DNA of 64,000 bases from Tepidamorphus sp. GTDB lineage: Bacteria; Pseudomonadota; Alphaproteobacteria; Rhizobiales; Tepidamorphaceae. Positions 8,661-16,974 of the stretch are shown in pieces; the stretch's first letter is position 1; each line of letters starts with the position of its first letter. The position numbers and the translations under genes were made by a program. The notes beneath the pieces were generated by a model. That model worked only from the letters and a program-made list of their open reading frames with translations. It made no database searches and was not told the DNA's origin. The stretch spans positions 21,156 to 85,155 of the forward strand of contig JANQKY010000097.1 of assembly GCA_028280885.1 (NCBI GenBank). The letters run 5' to 3'.

Positions 8661-9116
8661 ATGCTGGATCGCATCGACCGGAACATCCTGCGCCACCTGC
8701 AGGCGAACGGGCGGCTGACCAATGCGGAGCTGTCCGACAAGGTCAATGTCAGCCCCGCGACCTGCCACCGGCGCACGCAGCGCCTGTTCGAACAGGGCTT
8801 TATCCGTTCGGTCCGCGCCGAGATCGCGCCGGAAAAGGTGGCGCGCGGCGCCCTGGTCGTCGTCGGGGTGGTGCTCGACCGCTCGACGCCGGAGAGTTTC
8901 GGCGCGTTCGAGAAGGCGGCGCTGGCGCTGCCCTTCCTGCTCGACTGCCACCTGGTCGCCGGCGATTTCGACTATTTCCTGAAGATCCGCGTCAGGGACA
9001 TCGCCGATTTCAACCGGCTGCACGGCGAGCAACTGATCGCCCTGCCCGGCGTGCGCCAGACGCGGACCTTCTTCGTCATGAAGGAAGTGATCGACAACGC
9101 ACCGCTGGAGTTCTGA
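8661..9116 (+). CDS. acdR: Lrp-type regulator of ACC deaminase
   Basis: A 151-residue Lrp/AsnC protein with an N-terminal helix-turn-helix (LDRIDRNILRHLQANGRL, then CHRRTQRLF) and a C-terminal RAM domain. Its place, divergent from acdS, matches the known acdR-acdS arrangement in which the leucine-responsive-type AcdR activates acdS in the presence of ACC. The ATG at 8661 was chosen because the in-frame extension from 8580 is hydrophobic, AT-rich and carries the promoter elements. It converges with the thioredoxin-like gene, with 7 nt between. Confidence 0.85.
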   Translation: MLDRIDRNILRHLQANGRLTNAELSDKVNVSPATCHRRTQRLFEQGFIRSVRAEIAPEKVARGALVVVGVVLDRSTPESFGAFEKAALALPFLLDCHLVAGDFDYFLKIRVRDIADFNRLHGEQLIALPGVRQTRTFFVMKEVIDNAPLEF

Positions 9117-9123
9117 AATGAGG

Positions 9124-9648
9124 CTAGCCGCCGGCTGACGCCTCCAGATGCTCGCGGAAGACGGTCGCCAGGAAATCGCCGTCGTAGTTGCCCGTCAGCA
9201 TGTCGCGGCGCTTGCCGGCGCCGTCGAACATCAAGAGCGTGACATGCGGCACGCCGTGGGCCGCGGCCAGCGCCTGGCCCTCGGCATGGCGGATATTGGC
9301 GACAAGATACTGGATCTCGTCATCGCCGAAGGCCTTCAGCGCCCGGCGCGTCTCGCGTTGCAGTTCGCGGCAGCGCGGACATTCGGGATCGTGGATCTGG
9401 ACAATGGCGGGCGTGCCGTTGCCGATCTTGGAAAGATCGTGCTCGGCGATCGTTGCCGAGACCTCCTCGACAAGATACCAGCCCCCGCCGGCAACGAGCA
9501 CGCCGACCACCCCCCAGTTGCGGATCATCGCCAGCGCCTCGCGCCGCGTTCGCCCTTCCGCCTGAACCGGGCGGGCATCGGGTGCCCCGTATTGCGCGGG
9601 TTTGCGCGGCCTGGCGGTCTGGCGCTGCCTGGTTTTCTGACGCTTCAT
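9124..9648 (-). CDS. membrane-anchored thioredoxin-fold protein
   Basis: 174 residues. A basic N-terminal tail (1-40) is followed by one transmembrane segment (about 43-60) and a thioredoxin-like domain with a C-P-R-C redox pair (C90, C93), preceded by VQIHDPECP. The domain probably faces the periplasm. GGAG lies 7 nt before the ATG. It is the third gene after an ECF sigma factor and its anti-sigma factor on the same strand, which suggests a link to envelope or oxidative stress. The C-x-x-C motif suggests thiol exchange, but the partner is unknown. Confidence 0.7.
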   Translation of the reverse strand: MKRQKTRQRQTARPRKPAQYGAPDARPVQAEGRTRREALAMIRNWGVVGVLVAGGGWYLVEEVSATIAEHDLSKIGNGTPAIVQIHDPECPRCRELQRETRRALKAFGDDEIQYLVANIRHAEGQALAAAHGVPHVTLLMFDGAGKRRDMLTGNYDGDFLATVFREHLEASAGG

Positions 9649-9675
9649 GGGTGATCTCCGTTCTCGACTTCTTCT

Positions 9676-10497
9676 CTATCCGACCAGGGATTGGGCGATG
9701 GTCATCAGGCGGCGCACCTCCTGGGTGCCGACCATGACGACCAGCAGGTCGCCCGACGTCCACATCAGGCTGGTGCTCGTTTTCGAGCGGTGCCAGGACA
9801 GCTGGTCGCCGATCCCGGACGTCTCACGGCCCTCGGGAAGCGCGATACCGTCGGCGTCCATGACGTAGACGACGATCGGCCCGTCCGCGGTTTCGTAGCT
9901 GAGCGAGGCGAGCCGCCGGTCGAGCAGCCAGCACAGCCGGCCGCCGACCAGGGCCGCGCCCCCGCCGCTGGAGCCGATCGGCGGCAGCGCGAAGGGCAGC
10001 CGGTCGGAAAACCAGCCGGCCAGTCGCACCATGTTGGTCTCCGAGACGTCGACGGCCCTGTCCTTCAGCAGATAGGTCTCGAAGTCGCGGAAGAAGGTGT
10101 CGACGGGATCGGCCGCTCCCGGGGCCGAGAAGAATGCCGGCCCGATCGCGAACGCGGCAAGGCCCGCCGCCAGCAGCCCGCCGGCCCCGATCAGGGCGCG
10201 GCGGCGGCGCCTGTCGATGTGTGGAGACCCGAGACGGGGATAGGGAAATCGCGGCGCGGGCCGGGTCGGCGCGTCGTCGTCGCCCTTGCCGAACCGCGCC
10301 GATACCGACGCGCGCAGCGTCTCCGGCGCCCGCGTACGAAGGCAATGGCCCCGGACCGCCTGGTCGATCCTGCGCATCCGATCCAGTTCGCAGGCCAGAT
10401 CCGGCGCGGCCGTCAGGTCGGCCTCGATGCGCGCGGCCTCGGCCTGCGAGCATTCCCCGTCCAGATACCGTTCAAGGTCTTCTGCGGTCTGTTTCAT
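9676..10497 (-). CDS. anti-sigma factor, transmembrane
   Basis: About 273 residues. The N-terminal part (TAEDLERYLDGECSQAEAARIEADL) has the look of the cytosolic anti-sigma domain. One transmembrane helix (about 105-125) then leads to a periplasmic domain of about 145 residues. It begins 5 nt after the sigma factor stop, as is usual for sigma/anti-sigma pairs. ATG at 10497 is preferred; a GTG one codon earlier is possible. I see no HxxxCxxC zinc motif, so it is not a zinc anti-sigma factor, and the signal is likely read by the periplasmic part. Confidence 0.83.
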   Translation of the reverse strand: MKQTAEDLERYLDGECSQAEAARIEADLTAAPDLACELDRMRRIDQAVRGHCLRTRAPETLRASVSARFGKGDDDAPTRPAPRFPYPRLGSPHIDRRRRRALIGAGGLLAAGLAAFAIGPAFFSAPGAADPVDTFFRDFETYLLKDRAVDVSETNMVRLAGWFSDRLPFALPPIGSSGGGAALVGGRLCWLLDRRLASLSYETADGPIVVYVMDADGIALPEGRETSGIGDQLSWHRSKTSTSLMWTSGDLLVVMVGTQEVRRLMTIAQSLVG

Positions 10498-10501
10498 CAC
10501 T

Positions 10502-11101
10502 CTATGGCCTCACCAGCCTGAGATGGGAGCCATCGGCCCCCGGATCGCCGGACGCTTGCTGCCCCGCGTCCGCCAGAGTGGGCGCGAGCCCCTCCTTCAA
10601 CTGCGCCCGCGCACGGCTTAAGCGCGAGCGCACCGTTCCGATCGGCAGATCAAGGGCCGCCGCCGTCTCCTCGTAGGAAAAGCCCTCGACGATGACGAGT
10701 TGCACCACCGTGCGGTGATCGGCGGCGAGGCGGCCGATCTCGGCTTCGATCGCCTGGCCGATCTGCTTGGCGTTCAGAAGATCGTCCGGGGGGCGGATAT
10801 CCGATCCGCCGGCATGATGATCAGCCGCGTCCGGATCGAAGGGGACCGTCTGATTGCGTTTTCCGCGCCTGAGGTGATCGAGGCAGACATTGATCAGGAT
10901 CCGGAACAGCCAGGGTTTCACGCGGGTGCCGGCCAGATCGGGACCGAGCTTGCGCCAGGCCTTGTCGAGGGCCTCCTGGACGGCGTCCTCGGCCTCGCTT
11001 GGATCGCGCAGGATACGCATCGCCGTGCGATAGAGCGCGTCCAGATCGGTCGCGATAACCGACCGGAACGCCGCTTCCGCCTCTGTGTTCGACCCGACCA
11101 T
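10502..11101 (-). CDS. ECF-type RNA polymerase sigma factor
   Basis: 199 residues with region 2 (LYRTAMRILRDPSEAEDAVQEAL and the -10 recognition helix KPWLFRILINVCLDHLRR) and region 4 (VVQLVIVEGFSYEETAAALDLP with the -35 helix GTVRSRLSRAR). It directs polymerase to a small stress regulon and is held by the anti-sigma factor encoded just downstream. The linker between regions 2 and 4 (about 80-110) is rich in Asp, His and Gly. Its own promoter probably lies in the 39-nt gap to the L,D-transpeptidase gene or further upstream. Confidence 0.92.
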   Translation of the reverse strand: MVGSNTEAEAAFRSVIATDLDALYRTAMRILRDPSEAEDAVQEALDKAWRKLGPDLAGTRVKPWLFRILINVCLDHLRRGKRNQTVPFDPDAADHHAGGSDIRPPDDLLNAKQIGQAIEAEIGRLAADHRTVVQLVIVEGFSYEETAAALDLPIGTVRSRLSRARAQLKEGLAPTLADAGQQASGDPGADGSHLRLVRP

Positions 11102-11140
11102 GCCGTGACCCCGTCCTCTGCTCCCGTTTACCCCGGCCGA

Positions 11141-11773
11141 TCAGACGACGGTGACCCGCGCGCCGAGCCTGACGCGCTCGTAGAGGTCGATCACCTCCTC
11201 GTTCATCATGCGGATGCAGCCGCTCGACATCGCCCGGCCGATCGAGTTCGGATCATTGGTGCCGTGGATGCGGTAGAGCGTGTCGCGGCCGCCCTGATAG
11301 AGATAAAGCGCGCGGGCGCCGAGCGGGTTGTTGAGGCCGCCCTCCATGCGCACGGGAAGCTGTTTGCCGGTCTGCCGGTAGACGCGCTCGCGCATGGTCT
11401 GCGGCGGGTGCCAGGCCGGCCATTCGGCCTTGCGGCGGATATGCGCCTTGCCGGCCCAGGAAAAGCCCTGCCGGCCGACACCGACGGGATAGCGCAGCGC
11501 CTTGCCGTCCTCCAGGACGAAGGTCAGCGCCCGCTCGCCGGTATCGACGATGATCGAGCCCGGCCGTTCCGGCCCGGAATAGGGCACCATCTTCTTGCCG
11601 ATGCGGCGCCGGACGATATCCGACGTGCTGGGCTGTGACGCCTGATCCAGGACGGAAAAATCGTCCCGCCCCTCGGCCCGCGCGCCCGTCGCCGCGATCA
11701 GCGGCACGGCCTGGCCGATCACACCCACAGCCCCGATGTTCATCGCCCCAAGGAGAAACGTTCGCCTGTTCAT
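11141..11773 (-). CDS. L,D-transpeptidase with Tat-type signal
   Basis: 210 residues. An N-terminal twin-arginine motif (NRRTFLLGA) and hydrophobic stretch suggest export by Tat. The YkuD domain occupies the rest, with the catalytic signature HGTNDP...SSGCIRM: H170 and nucleophile C186. It forms or exchanges 3-3 cross-links in peptidoglycan or anchors a lipoprotein. GAGAGGG lies before the ATG. It sits 39 nt upstream of the sigma factor on the same strand, so the two may be co-transcribed, consistent with an envelope-stress role. A second, larger L,D-transpeptidase is present at 36.3 kb. Confidence 0.88.
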   Translation of the reverse strand: MNRRTFLLGAMNIGAVGVIGQAVPLIAATGARAEGRDDFSVLDQASQPSTSDIVRRRIGKKMVPYSGPERPGSIIVDTGERALTFVLEDGKALRYPVGVGRQGFSWAGKAHIRRKAEWPAWHPPQTMRERVYRQTGKQLPVRMEGGLNNPLGARALYLYQGGRDTLYRIHGTNDPNSIGRAMSSGCIRMMNEEVIDLYERVRLGARVTVV

Positions 11774-11928
11774 GTCGCCCTCTCAATACGCATTACGCTG
11801 CCTCGTCACCCCTCAGGCCGGCGGGGCCAGCATCGGGGATACGGCAGTTAAGACGTCAGGAGGACGGAAACGTTCCGGGGATCACGGGGAGTTGAAGCGG
11901 CTATGCGGATCGCCGGTCATTCCACTGG

Positions 11929-12300
11929 TTAATCCAGAGGGCGGGGCGGCGTCTCGACCTGCCGCATGTCGCCGTCGGCGACCGCGAAGGGTTCGCCGCC
12001 GGCAACCAGCACGGCGCGGTCCTTCATCTCGGCGAAATCGAACATCGCGTTCAGGACGACATCGCTGCGGCCCTGATAGTCGCGCGGATAGTAGAGACAG
12101 ATCGCCATGCGGTCGTCGAGCCGGCGATAGACGTAGCGCGCCTCGCCGACCAGCTTGCCGCCGGCGGTCACGTAGCACCGGTCCTCGGTCTCGTAGGAGA
12201 CGGTGTGGGTCGACAGATCGGCGAAATCGCCGGAGCCGGAATGATGGACGCCGGTCCATTCCAGGCTCAGTCCGACCAGCGATTGTGGTGCGCGCGGCAT
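11929..12300 (-). CDS. conserved hypothetical protein, possibly MoaF-like
   Basis: A 123-residue protein without signal peptide or membrane segment. The central part (VYRRLDDRMAICLYYP then YQGRSDVV) recalls the small beta-barrel domain of MoaF-type proteins, but the match is from memory and weak. The start is well supported: GGAGG lies 6 nt before the ATG. It is flanked by the L,D-transpeptidase and the Tat-signal SDR genes on the same strand, with gaps of 129-155 nt in which I see nothing definite. No function is proposed. Confidence 0.55.
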   Translation of the reverse strand: MPRAPQSLVGLSLEWTGVHHSGSGDFADLSTHTVSYETEDRCYVTAGGKLVGEARYVYRRLDDRMAICLYYPRDYQGRSDVVLNAMFDFAEMKDRAVLVAGGEPFAVADGDMRQVETPPRPLD

Positions 12301-12429
12301 GGTTCCCTCCGATACGGGTTCTCAGCGCATACGGAAAGCATGCCGCCAGTTTGAGCCGTCGGTCCAACGAGCGCAACCGGGCCGGCCACGGCGCCGAAGC
12401 CGCGACCGGCTGTCCGGGACGGGCCCGCG

Positions 12430-13416
12430 TCAGGCCGGGAACTGGGCGTTCGCGCCGGCGGCAATGTCGAAGACATCGCCGGAAATCAGCGCCGCGCCAT
12501 CGCCACACAGGAAGCGGACGCAATCGCCGACCCGGGAGGGCTCGTAGAGGCCGACCGGCATGATGTGACGACCCTTCGCGCCTTCGTTGAACTGCTCGAA
12601 GGTCAGCGTCTGGCCGGGCACGATGCTCGACAGGATATACTCGTTGTCGAGCAGCTTGGTGTGGACGAGCGAGGGGCAGACCGCGTTGCAGGTGATGCCG
12701 AGCGGGCCGAGGCTGAGCGCCGTGCTCTTGGCCAGTCCGATCACGGCCCATTTGGAGGCCGAATAGACCGGGAACAGCTGGCTGCCGGCCCGGCCCGTCA
12801 CCGAGGACATCAGGACGATCCGGCCCGATTTCTGGTCGCGCAGTGTCGGGATCGCCGCCTGCAGGGTCTTGATGACGCCCTTGACGTTGATGTCGAGCAC
12901 CAGCGACAGCTCGTCCTCGGAAAAGCTGTCGAGCGCGCCGATCTGGGTGATGCCGGCATTGGCGACGACGAAATCGAGGCCGCCGAATTCGGAGACCGCC
13001 CGCTCGACGGCTGCCTGCTGGTCGGCCAGCGACCGGACATCGCCCTTCACCGCGACACAGCCGACGCCGTGCCCCTCTATCCGCGACTTCGCCGCGGCGA
13101 GGTCATCGGCGGTCGCCAGGGGATAGGGCACCTCGGGGATCTGCTCGGCGACGTCGAACAACACCACATTGGCGCCGCCCTGCGCCAACGCCTCGGCGCA
13201 GGCAAGGCCGATACCGCGCGCGGCCCCGGTGACGAGGGCCGTCTTGCCGGCGAGTTCTCCGGAAGCATCAGACGATTGGTCAGACGTTTGGGCGACCGCG
13301 CCGCCAGCCATCGCGGCGACGGCGCCAAGGCCTGCGGCGCCGGTCAGAATGGTCCGGCGGGTCGCCTGTCCGGCACGGTCCGGGGTTTCGACACCATCAT
13401 TGACGTTGTTCGACAT
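12430..13416 (-). CDS. SDR oxidoreductase of the mycofactocin-associated type with Tat-like signal
   Basis: 328 residues. An N-terminal RR motif (ATRRTILTGAAGLG) with hydrophobic core and AVAQT cleavage region precedes a short-chain dehydrogenase domain. It has TGAARGIG for NAD(P) binding, NAG in VVANAGI, catalytic Ser in LMSSVTG and the YSASK pair. After the second beta-strand comes an insertion, IPEVPYPLATADDLAAAKSRIEG in pieces, that is characteristic of SDRs that use mycofactocin as electron acceptor and hold NAD tightly. The ATG at 13416 has AGGGAG 8 nt upstream. No mft biosynthesis genes are in the window. The divergent TetR gene is a likely controller. Confidence 0.8.
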   Translation of the reverse strand: MSNNVNDGVETPDRAGQATRRTILTGAAGLGAVAAMAGGAVAQTSDQSSDASGELAGKTALVTGAARGIGLACAEALAQGGANVVLFDVAEQIPEVPYPLATADDLAAAKSRIEGHGVGCVAVKGDVRSLADQQAAVERAVSEFGGLDFVVANAGITQIGALDSFSEDELSLVLDINVKGVIKTLQAAIPTLRDQKSGRIVLMSSVTGRAGSQLFPVYSASKWAVIGLAKSTALSLGPLGITCNAVCPSLVHTKLLDNEYILSSIVPGQTLTFEQFNEGAKGRHIMPVGLYEPSRVGDCVRFLCGDGAALISGDVFDIAAGANAQFPA

Positions 13417-13566
13417 CGGTTGCACTCCCTGATAAGTCGGATCGAGGCTGGAACCACTCACGATGACGCGGCCGGGATCGATACCCGCCCTCTGCGCCAT
13501 CATTTGTATTCACGCGATGACTTAGGTCCCGACCGCGCCCAAGTCAACAACCGTTTACTTATTAAA

Positions 13567-14145
13567 ATGGCTGATACGACGACGACGATCGAGACGCGCA
13601 AGCGCGATGCCCAGGCGACCGCCGACCGGATCCGGCACTGCGCCCAGGCGGTGTTTCACGAAAAGGGCTATGACGCCGCGACGACGCGCGAGATCGCCAA
13701 CCGGGCCGGTGTGAATATCGCGCTGATCAAGCGCTATTACGGCTCGAAGCTCGGCCTGTTCAAGGCCGCCGTGCTTCCCTATCTGAGCATCGAGCGGTTC
13801 TTCACCCTGCCGACCGATCAGCTCGCCGACGCGATGGCGGACAATTACGTCCACACCGAGCCGATGCCGGACTTCGACGCCTTCGTGGTGCTGCTTCGGT
13901 CGGTGTCGAGCCCGGAAGCGGGGCCGCTGATGATCGAGGCGCTGGAGGAGCAGGCGCTTACCCCCCTGACAGAGCTGCTGGAGGGTCCCGATGCATCCGC
14001 CCGCGCGATCCTGATCGCCACGCAGCTTGCCGGACTGATCCTGCTGTTCCGGATCTTCCAGCGTACGCCGAAATCGGAAGCCGAACGGGAGGCGATCCGG
14101 GTGCGCCTTCGCGCCTATCTGAAGGACCTCATCGAAGCCGGTTAG
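13567..14145 (+). CDS. TetR family transcriptional regulator
   Basis: 192 residues. The helix-turn-helix (TTREIANRAGVNIALIKRYYGSK, about 38-60) is well conserved, and the C-terminal domain resembles the AcrR group. It is divergent from the Tat-signal SDR across 150 nt. The ATG at 13567 begins the conserved domain about 20 residues in; a much longer in-frame extension leftward runs antisense through the SDR gene and is not real. No clear Shine-Dalgarno precedes the ATG, which sits in the AT-rich sequence GTTTACTTATTAAA. Confidence 0.83.
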   Translation: MADTTTTIETRKRDAQATADRIRHCAQAVFHEKGYDAATTREIANRAGVNIALIKRYYGSKLGLFKAAVLPYLSIERFFTLPTDQLADAMADNYVHTEPMPDFDAFVVLLRSVSSPEAGPLMIEALEEQALTPLTELLEGPDASARAILIATQLAGLILLFRIFQRTPKSEAEREAIRVRLRAYLKDLIEAG

Positions 14146-14497
14146 CGGCCACTACTGTCCGGTTCAGCAGGGATGTGGCTTTGGTTCTCAGCCTGGCCAC
14201 CCCTCGGAGGTCATCCCCGGACGTGTTCCGGGGACCCATGAACACAGTCGCCAGCGGAGGTTTTCATGGATTGCCGGGACAAGCCCGGCAATGACACTGA
14301 GAGTGGGGGAGGGCCGAACACCACCCTCACCCTCGTCATCCCGGAAATCGCGTGAGCGATTATCCGGGATCGGGGAGCCCCGACGCTTCGGAGTTCCCTC
14401 GGCCGTGAGGCCGGCGCCGACACGGGCTCCCCGATCCCGGCTCTCGTTGCACTCGGCCGGGATGACGAGGGAGAGGGACAGCGCGGCGCGCCCGCCG
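14146..14497. repeat. gene-free stretch with type II + type I palindromic repeats
   Basis: The stretch holds no gene. A type II palindrome (14210-14295) runs from GTCATCCCCGGACGTGTTCC through CATGG to GGGCAATGAC-like ends, containing GCCGGGACAAGCCCGGCAA. A type I palindrome (14334-14467) begins CGTCATCCCGG and carries GATCGGGGAGCCC, then its complement GGGCTCCCCGATC, and ends CCGGGATGACG. The same two units recur at 30.9, 32.5 and 38.0 kb. Confidence 0.85.
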
Positions 14498-15547
14498 CTA
14501 GTTCCCCAACGTGGCGGCAACTGCCCAGCCACTATAGGAAAACCAGAGTTCAGTCTGTTCTTGGACGGGGGTCTGGAGGAAAAGGCAGGGAACGAACTGA
14601 AATGAGCCCGTCGTCTCCATAATCCCGGACGGGCTGAGGGGCAGATAAAGCGGCTGCTCCAAATCGCTCACGACAACGATCTCACCCATGGGCCCGAGTT
14701 CTGAGGAGCCCAGGGAAACACAGATCCCGATGGCGATATCGTTATTCGGCACGGTGCCAGTGAGTTTGAACGAAAGCGAGGTCAGGACAATCTGCCCGGC
14801 GGCGAGATCCATGGACATCGGGTTGCCCAGCGGGAGGAGATCCGTCCCATTCGATGGGGTGACCGCAATTCCGCTGGCTGCGGAGAACGAGACGGATTTG
14901 ACGAAGCCTGACGGACCGGTCGGCCCGGTAGCGCCTGTCGCCCCGACAGGCCCCGTATCACCGGTTGGTCCAGTCGGCCCGACAGGTCCGGTATCGCCAG
15001 TCGGTCCAGTTGGCCCGACCGGTCCCGTGTCGCCAGTCGGCCCGGTCGGCCCCGCCGGTCCGGTATCGCCGGTTGCGCCGGTTTCACCCGTTTCCCCGCG
15101 ATCGCCTTTCTTGCCGCGCTCGCCCTGCGCGCCGGCATCGCCCGTCGCGCCCTTCTTGCCCTTCGAGCCCGCCGGTCCGGCGATACCGCAATACTGGACC
15201 AGGACATCAAGCTTGGACTTGCCGTGCTTGACCCGAATGACACAGTCCTCGGGCCAGTGGAGCACGGAAAACGAGAAGGTGCGGTCGTGGTTCGAGCGCG
15301 TTGTGAACTGCCGCTCCAGGACGACTTCCTGCCGGGGTTTCGCGGTCGTTCCGGACACCACCAGCCGGCCGCCCTGGATTGCCGCCTGGTCGATGCGCAG
15401 CCCGGTCGTGGATCGCGGCACGGATTTGGCTTGTTCCAACGCCGCGCCACTCTGGGCGAATGCCGTCCGGTCGGCGAAGGAGAGGGCGGCGGCAAGGAGA
15501 ACAGCGACAATCCAGGCGTGTTTCGCAATGTAGTTGGATGAGACCAT
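14498..15547 (-). CDS. secreted collagen-like triple-helix-repeat protein
   Basis: 349 residues. A signal peptide (hydrophobic residues about 10-27, cleavage near AFAQS) is followed by a beta-rich N-terminal domain (about 35-125) with three cysteines. A collagen-like region of about 31 uninterrupted Gly-X-Y triplets follows (about 128-222). A C-terminal domain of about 125 residues resembles the trimeric beta-fold regions found after bacterial collagen stalks. The last part of the repeat is three copies of the 12-residue unit GPTGPTGDTGPV, encoded by near-identical 36-bp DNA repeats. Early triplets are charged (GKK, GER, GDR). The ATG at 15547 begins the signal peptide; a longer in-frame extension lacks support. 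A role as a trimeric surface or matrix protein is inferred. Confidence 0.85.
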   Translation of the reverse strand: MVSSNYIAKHAWIVAVLLAAALSFADRTAFAQSGAALEQAKSVPRSTTGLRIDQAAIQGGRLVVSGTTAKPRQEVVLERQFTTRSNHDRTFSFSVLHWPEDCVIRVKHGKSKLDVLVQYCGIAGPAGSKGKKGATGDAGAQGERGKKGDRGETGETGATGDTGPAGPTGPTGDTGPVGPTGPTGDTGPVGPTGPTGDTGPVGATGATGPTGPSGFVKSVSFSAASGIAVTPSNGTDLLPLGNPMSMDLAAGQIVLTSLSFKLTGTVPNNDIAIGICVSLGSSELGPMGEIVVVSDLEQPLYLPLSPSGIMETTGSFQFVPCLFLQTPVQEQTELWFSYSGWAVAATLGN

Positions 15548-15677
15548 AATGAGGCGACCAGAATGAACAGATATACGGTTTTGATAAATACCTAGCCGAC
15601 AGACTGACCGTATTTGAACCCGAGGGTCAACCGCAGGCCCTTGGAAGCCTATTGTCTGCGTTCCATTCGAGCGACGA

Positions 15678-16916
15678 TCAATCGCCCGGCTGGCGCAGCG
15701 GATCGATCCGGTCGACCAGCATGCCTTCCGCCTCCAGCTTGCCGCGGATCCGTTCGGCATGGTCGCCGTCACGGGTCTCCAGCGTGATCTCCGTGGTCGC
15801 GCCCATGGCGGGCACGTCGAGCAGCAGGCGGTGATGCGACACGTCGAGGATATTGGCGCCTTCGCGCCCGATCACGGCTGCGACGCGGGAGAGTTCGCCC
15901 GGCCGGTCGCGCAGGGTGACCTGGAAGGTGACGACCCTATCCTCGCGCTCCAGCGCCCGGACCGCGATCGCCGACAACAGGCGCGGATCGATATTGCCGC
16001 CGGTCAGCACGAGCCCGACGCGCTTGCCGGCGAACCGGGCGGGATCGGTGAGCAGGGCCGCAAGCCCGGCGGCGCCGGCGCCCTCGGCCAGCGTCTTCAG
16101 CCGCACCAGACAGGCATAGATCGCCCGTTCGATCGCCGCCTCGTCGACCAGCACCACGTCGATATCGTGCTGCCCGAGGATCGACACGGCCGTTTCGGAC
16201 ACCGCCTTGACCGCGATGCCCTCGGCCAGCGTATCGCCGCCGCACTGCGGCTGTTGGCCGGCGAGCGCCGCCGGCATCGAGGGATAGAGCGCGGTCTGCA
16301 CGCCGACGATCTCGATATCGCTCTTGCGCGCGGTCGCCGCGACCGTGATCCCGGAGATGAGCCCGCCGCCGCCGATCGGCACGATCAGGCTGTCGAGGTC
16401 GGGCCGGTCGGCGAGCATTTCAAGCCCGATCGTGCCCTGGCCGGCCATCACCTTGGGATCATCATAAGGATGAACGAGGATCAGGCCCTCGGTCTCGCGT
16501 AGCGCCGCGACCTTCGCCGCGCATTCGCCGACGCTCTCGCCCTCCAGCACGACGCGGGCGCCGAGCGCCTCGGTGTTGGCGACCTTGGTGAAGGGCGTCG
16601 TGCGCGGCATCACGATGGTCGCGGGAATGCCGAGGCGGGCGGAATGATAGGCGAGCGCCTGGGCGTGGTTTCCAGCCGACAGCGTCACGACGCCGCGCTT
16701 ACGGTCCGCATCGCTCAGCGCGGCGAGCCGGTTCAGTGCGCCGCGCTCCTTGAAGGCGTTGGTCGCCTGCAGGTTCTCGTATTTGACGAAGACCTGCGCG
16801 CCGGTCATCGCCGACAGCCGCGGCGCCTCGACAAGCGGCGTGCGCAATACCGCGCCGTCGATCGTCCGGGCGGCGGCGTCGATATCGTCGGGCGAGAAGG
16901 CGATGGCGTCCGTCAT
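15678..16916 (-). CDS. threonine ammonia-lyase with C-terminal ACT domain
   Basis: A 412-residue PLP enzyme that deaminates threonine to 2-oxobutanoate. The PLP lysine lies in NAFKERGALNR, and the glycine loop is PIGGGGLISG. About 80 C-terminal residues (FQVTLRDRPGELSRVAAVIG) form a single ACT-like regulatory domain, so this is the shorter ilvA/tdcB form. Its gene begins 58 nt after the M20 peptidase stop on the same strand, so it could be the last gene of the MarR-creatininase operon. In that case it might serve catabolism of a hydroxy amino acid instead of isoleucine synthesis. Confidence 0.88.
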   Translation of the reverse strand: MTDAIAFSPDDIDAAARTIDGAVLRTPLVEAPRLSAMTGAQVFVKYENLQATNAFKERGALNRLAALSDADRKRGVVTLSAGNHAQALAYHSARLGIPATIVMPRTTPFTKVANTEALGARVVLEGESVGECAAKVAALRETEGLILVHPYDDPKVMAGQGTIGLEMLADRPDLDSLIVPIGGGGLISGITVAATARKSDIEIVGVQTALYPSMPAALAGQQPQCGGDTLAEGIAVKAVSETAVSILGQHDIDVVLVDEAAIERAIYACLVRLKTLAEGAGAAGLAALLTDPARFAGKRVGLVLTGGNIDPRLLSAIAVRALEREDRVVTFQVTLRDRPGELSRVAAVIGREGANILDVSHHRLLLDVPAMGATTEITLETRDGDHAERIRGKLEAEGMLVDRIDPLRQPGD

Positions 16917-16974
16917 CCGCTTCTCGTAGCGAACCGCGCCTAAGGCGTAAAGCCGGTCGTCCGGGGCACTATGA

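Noticed and set aside
14688..15533. Plus-strand open frame with GPVSPVGPV-type repeats opposite the collagen-like gene
   Set aside because: The repeat is the complement of the collagen repeat; there is no signal peptide or domain. The minus-strand reading has signal peptide, Gly-X-Y phase and two folded ends.
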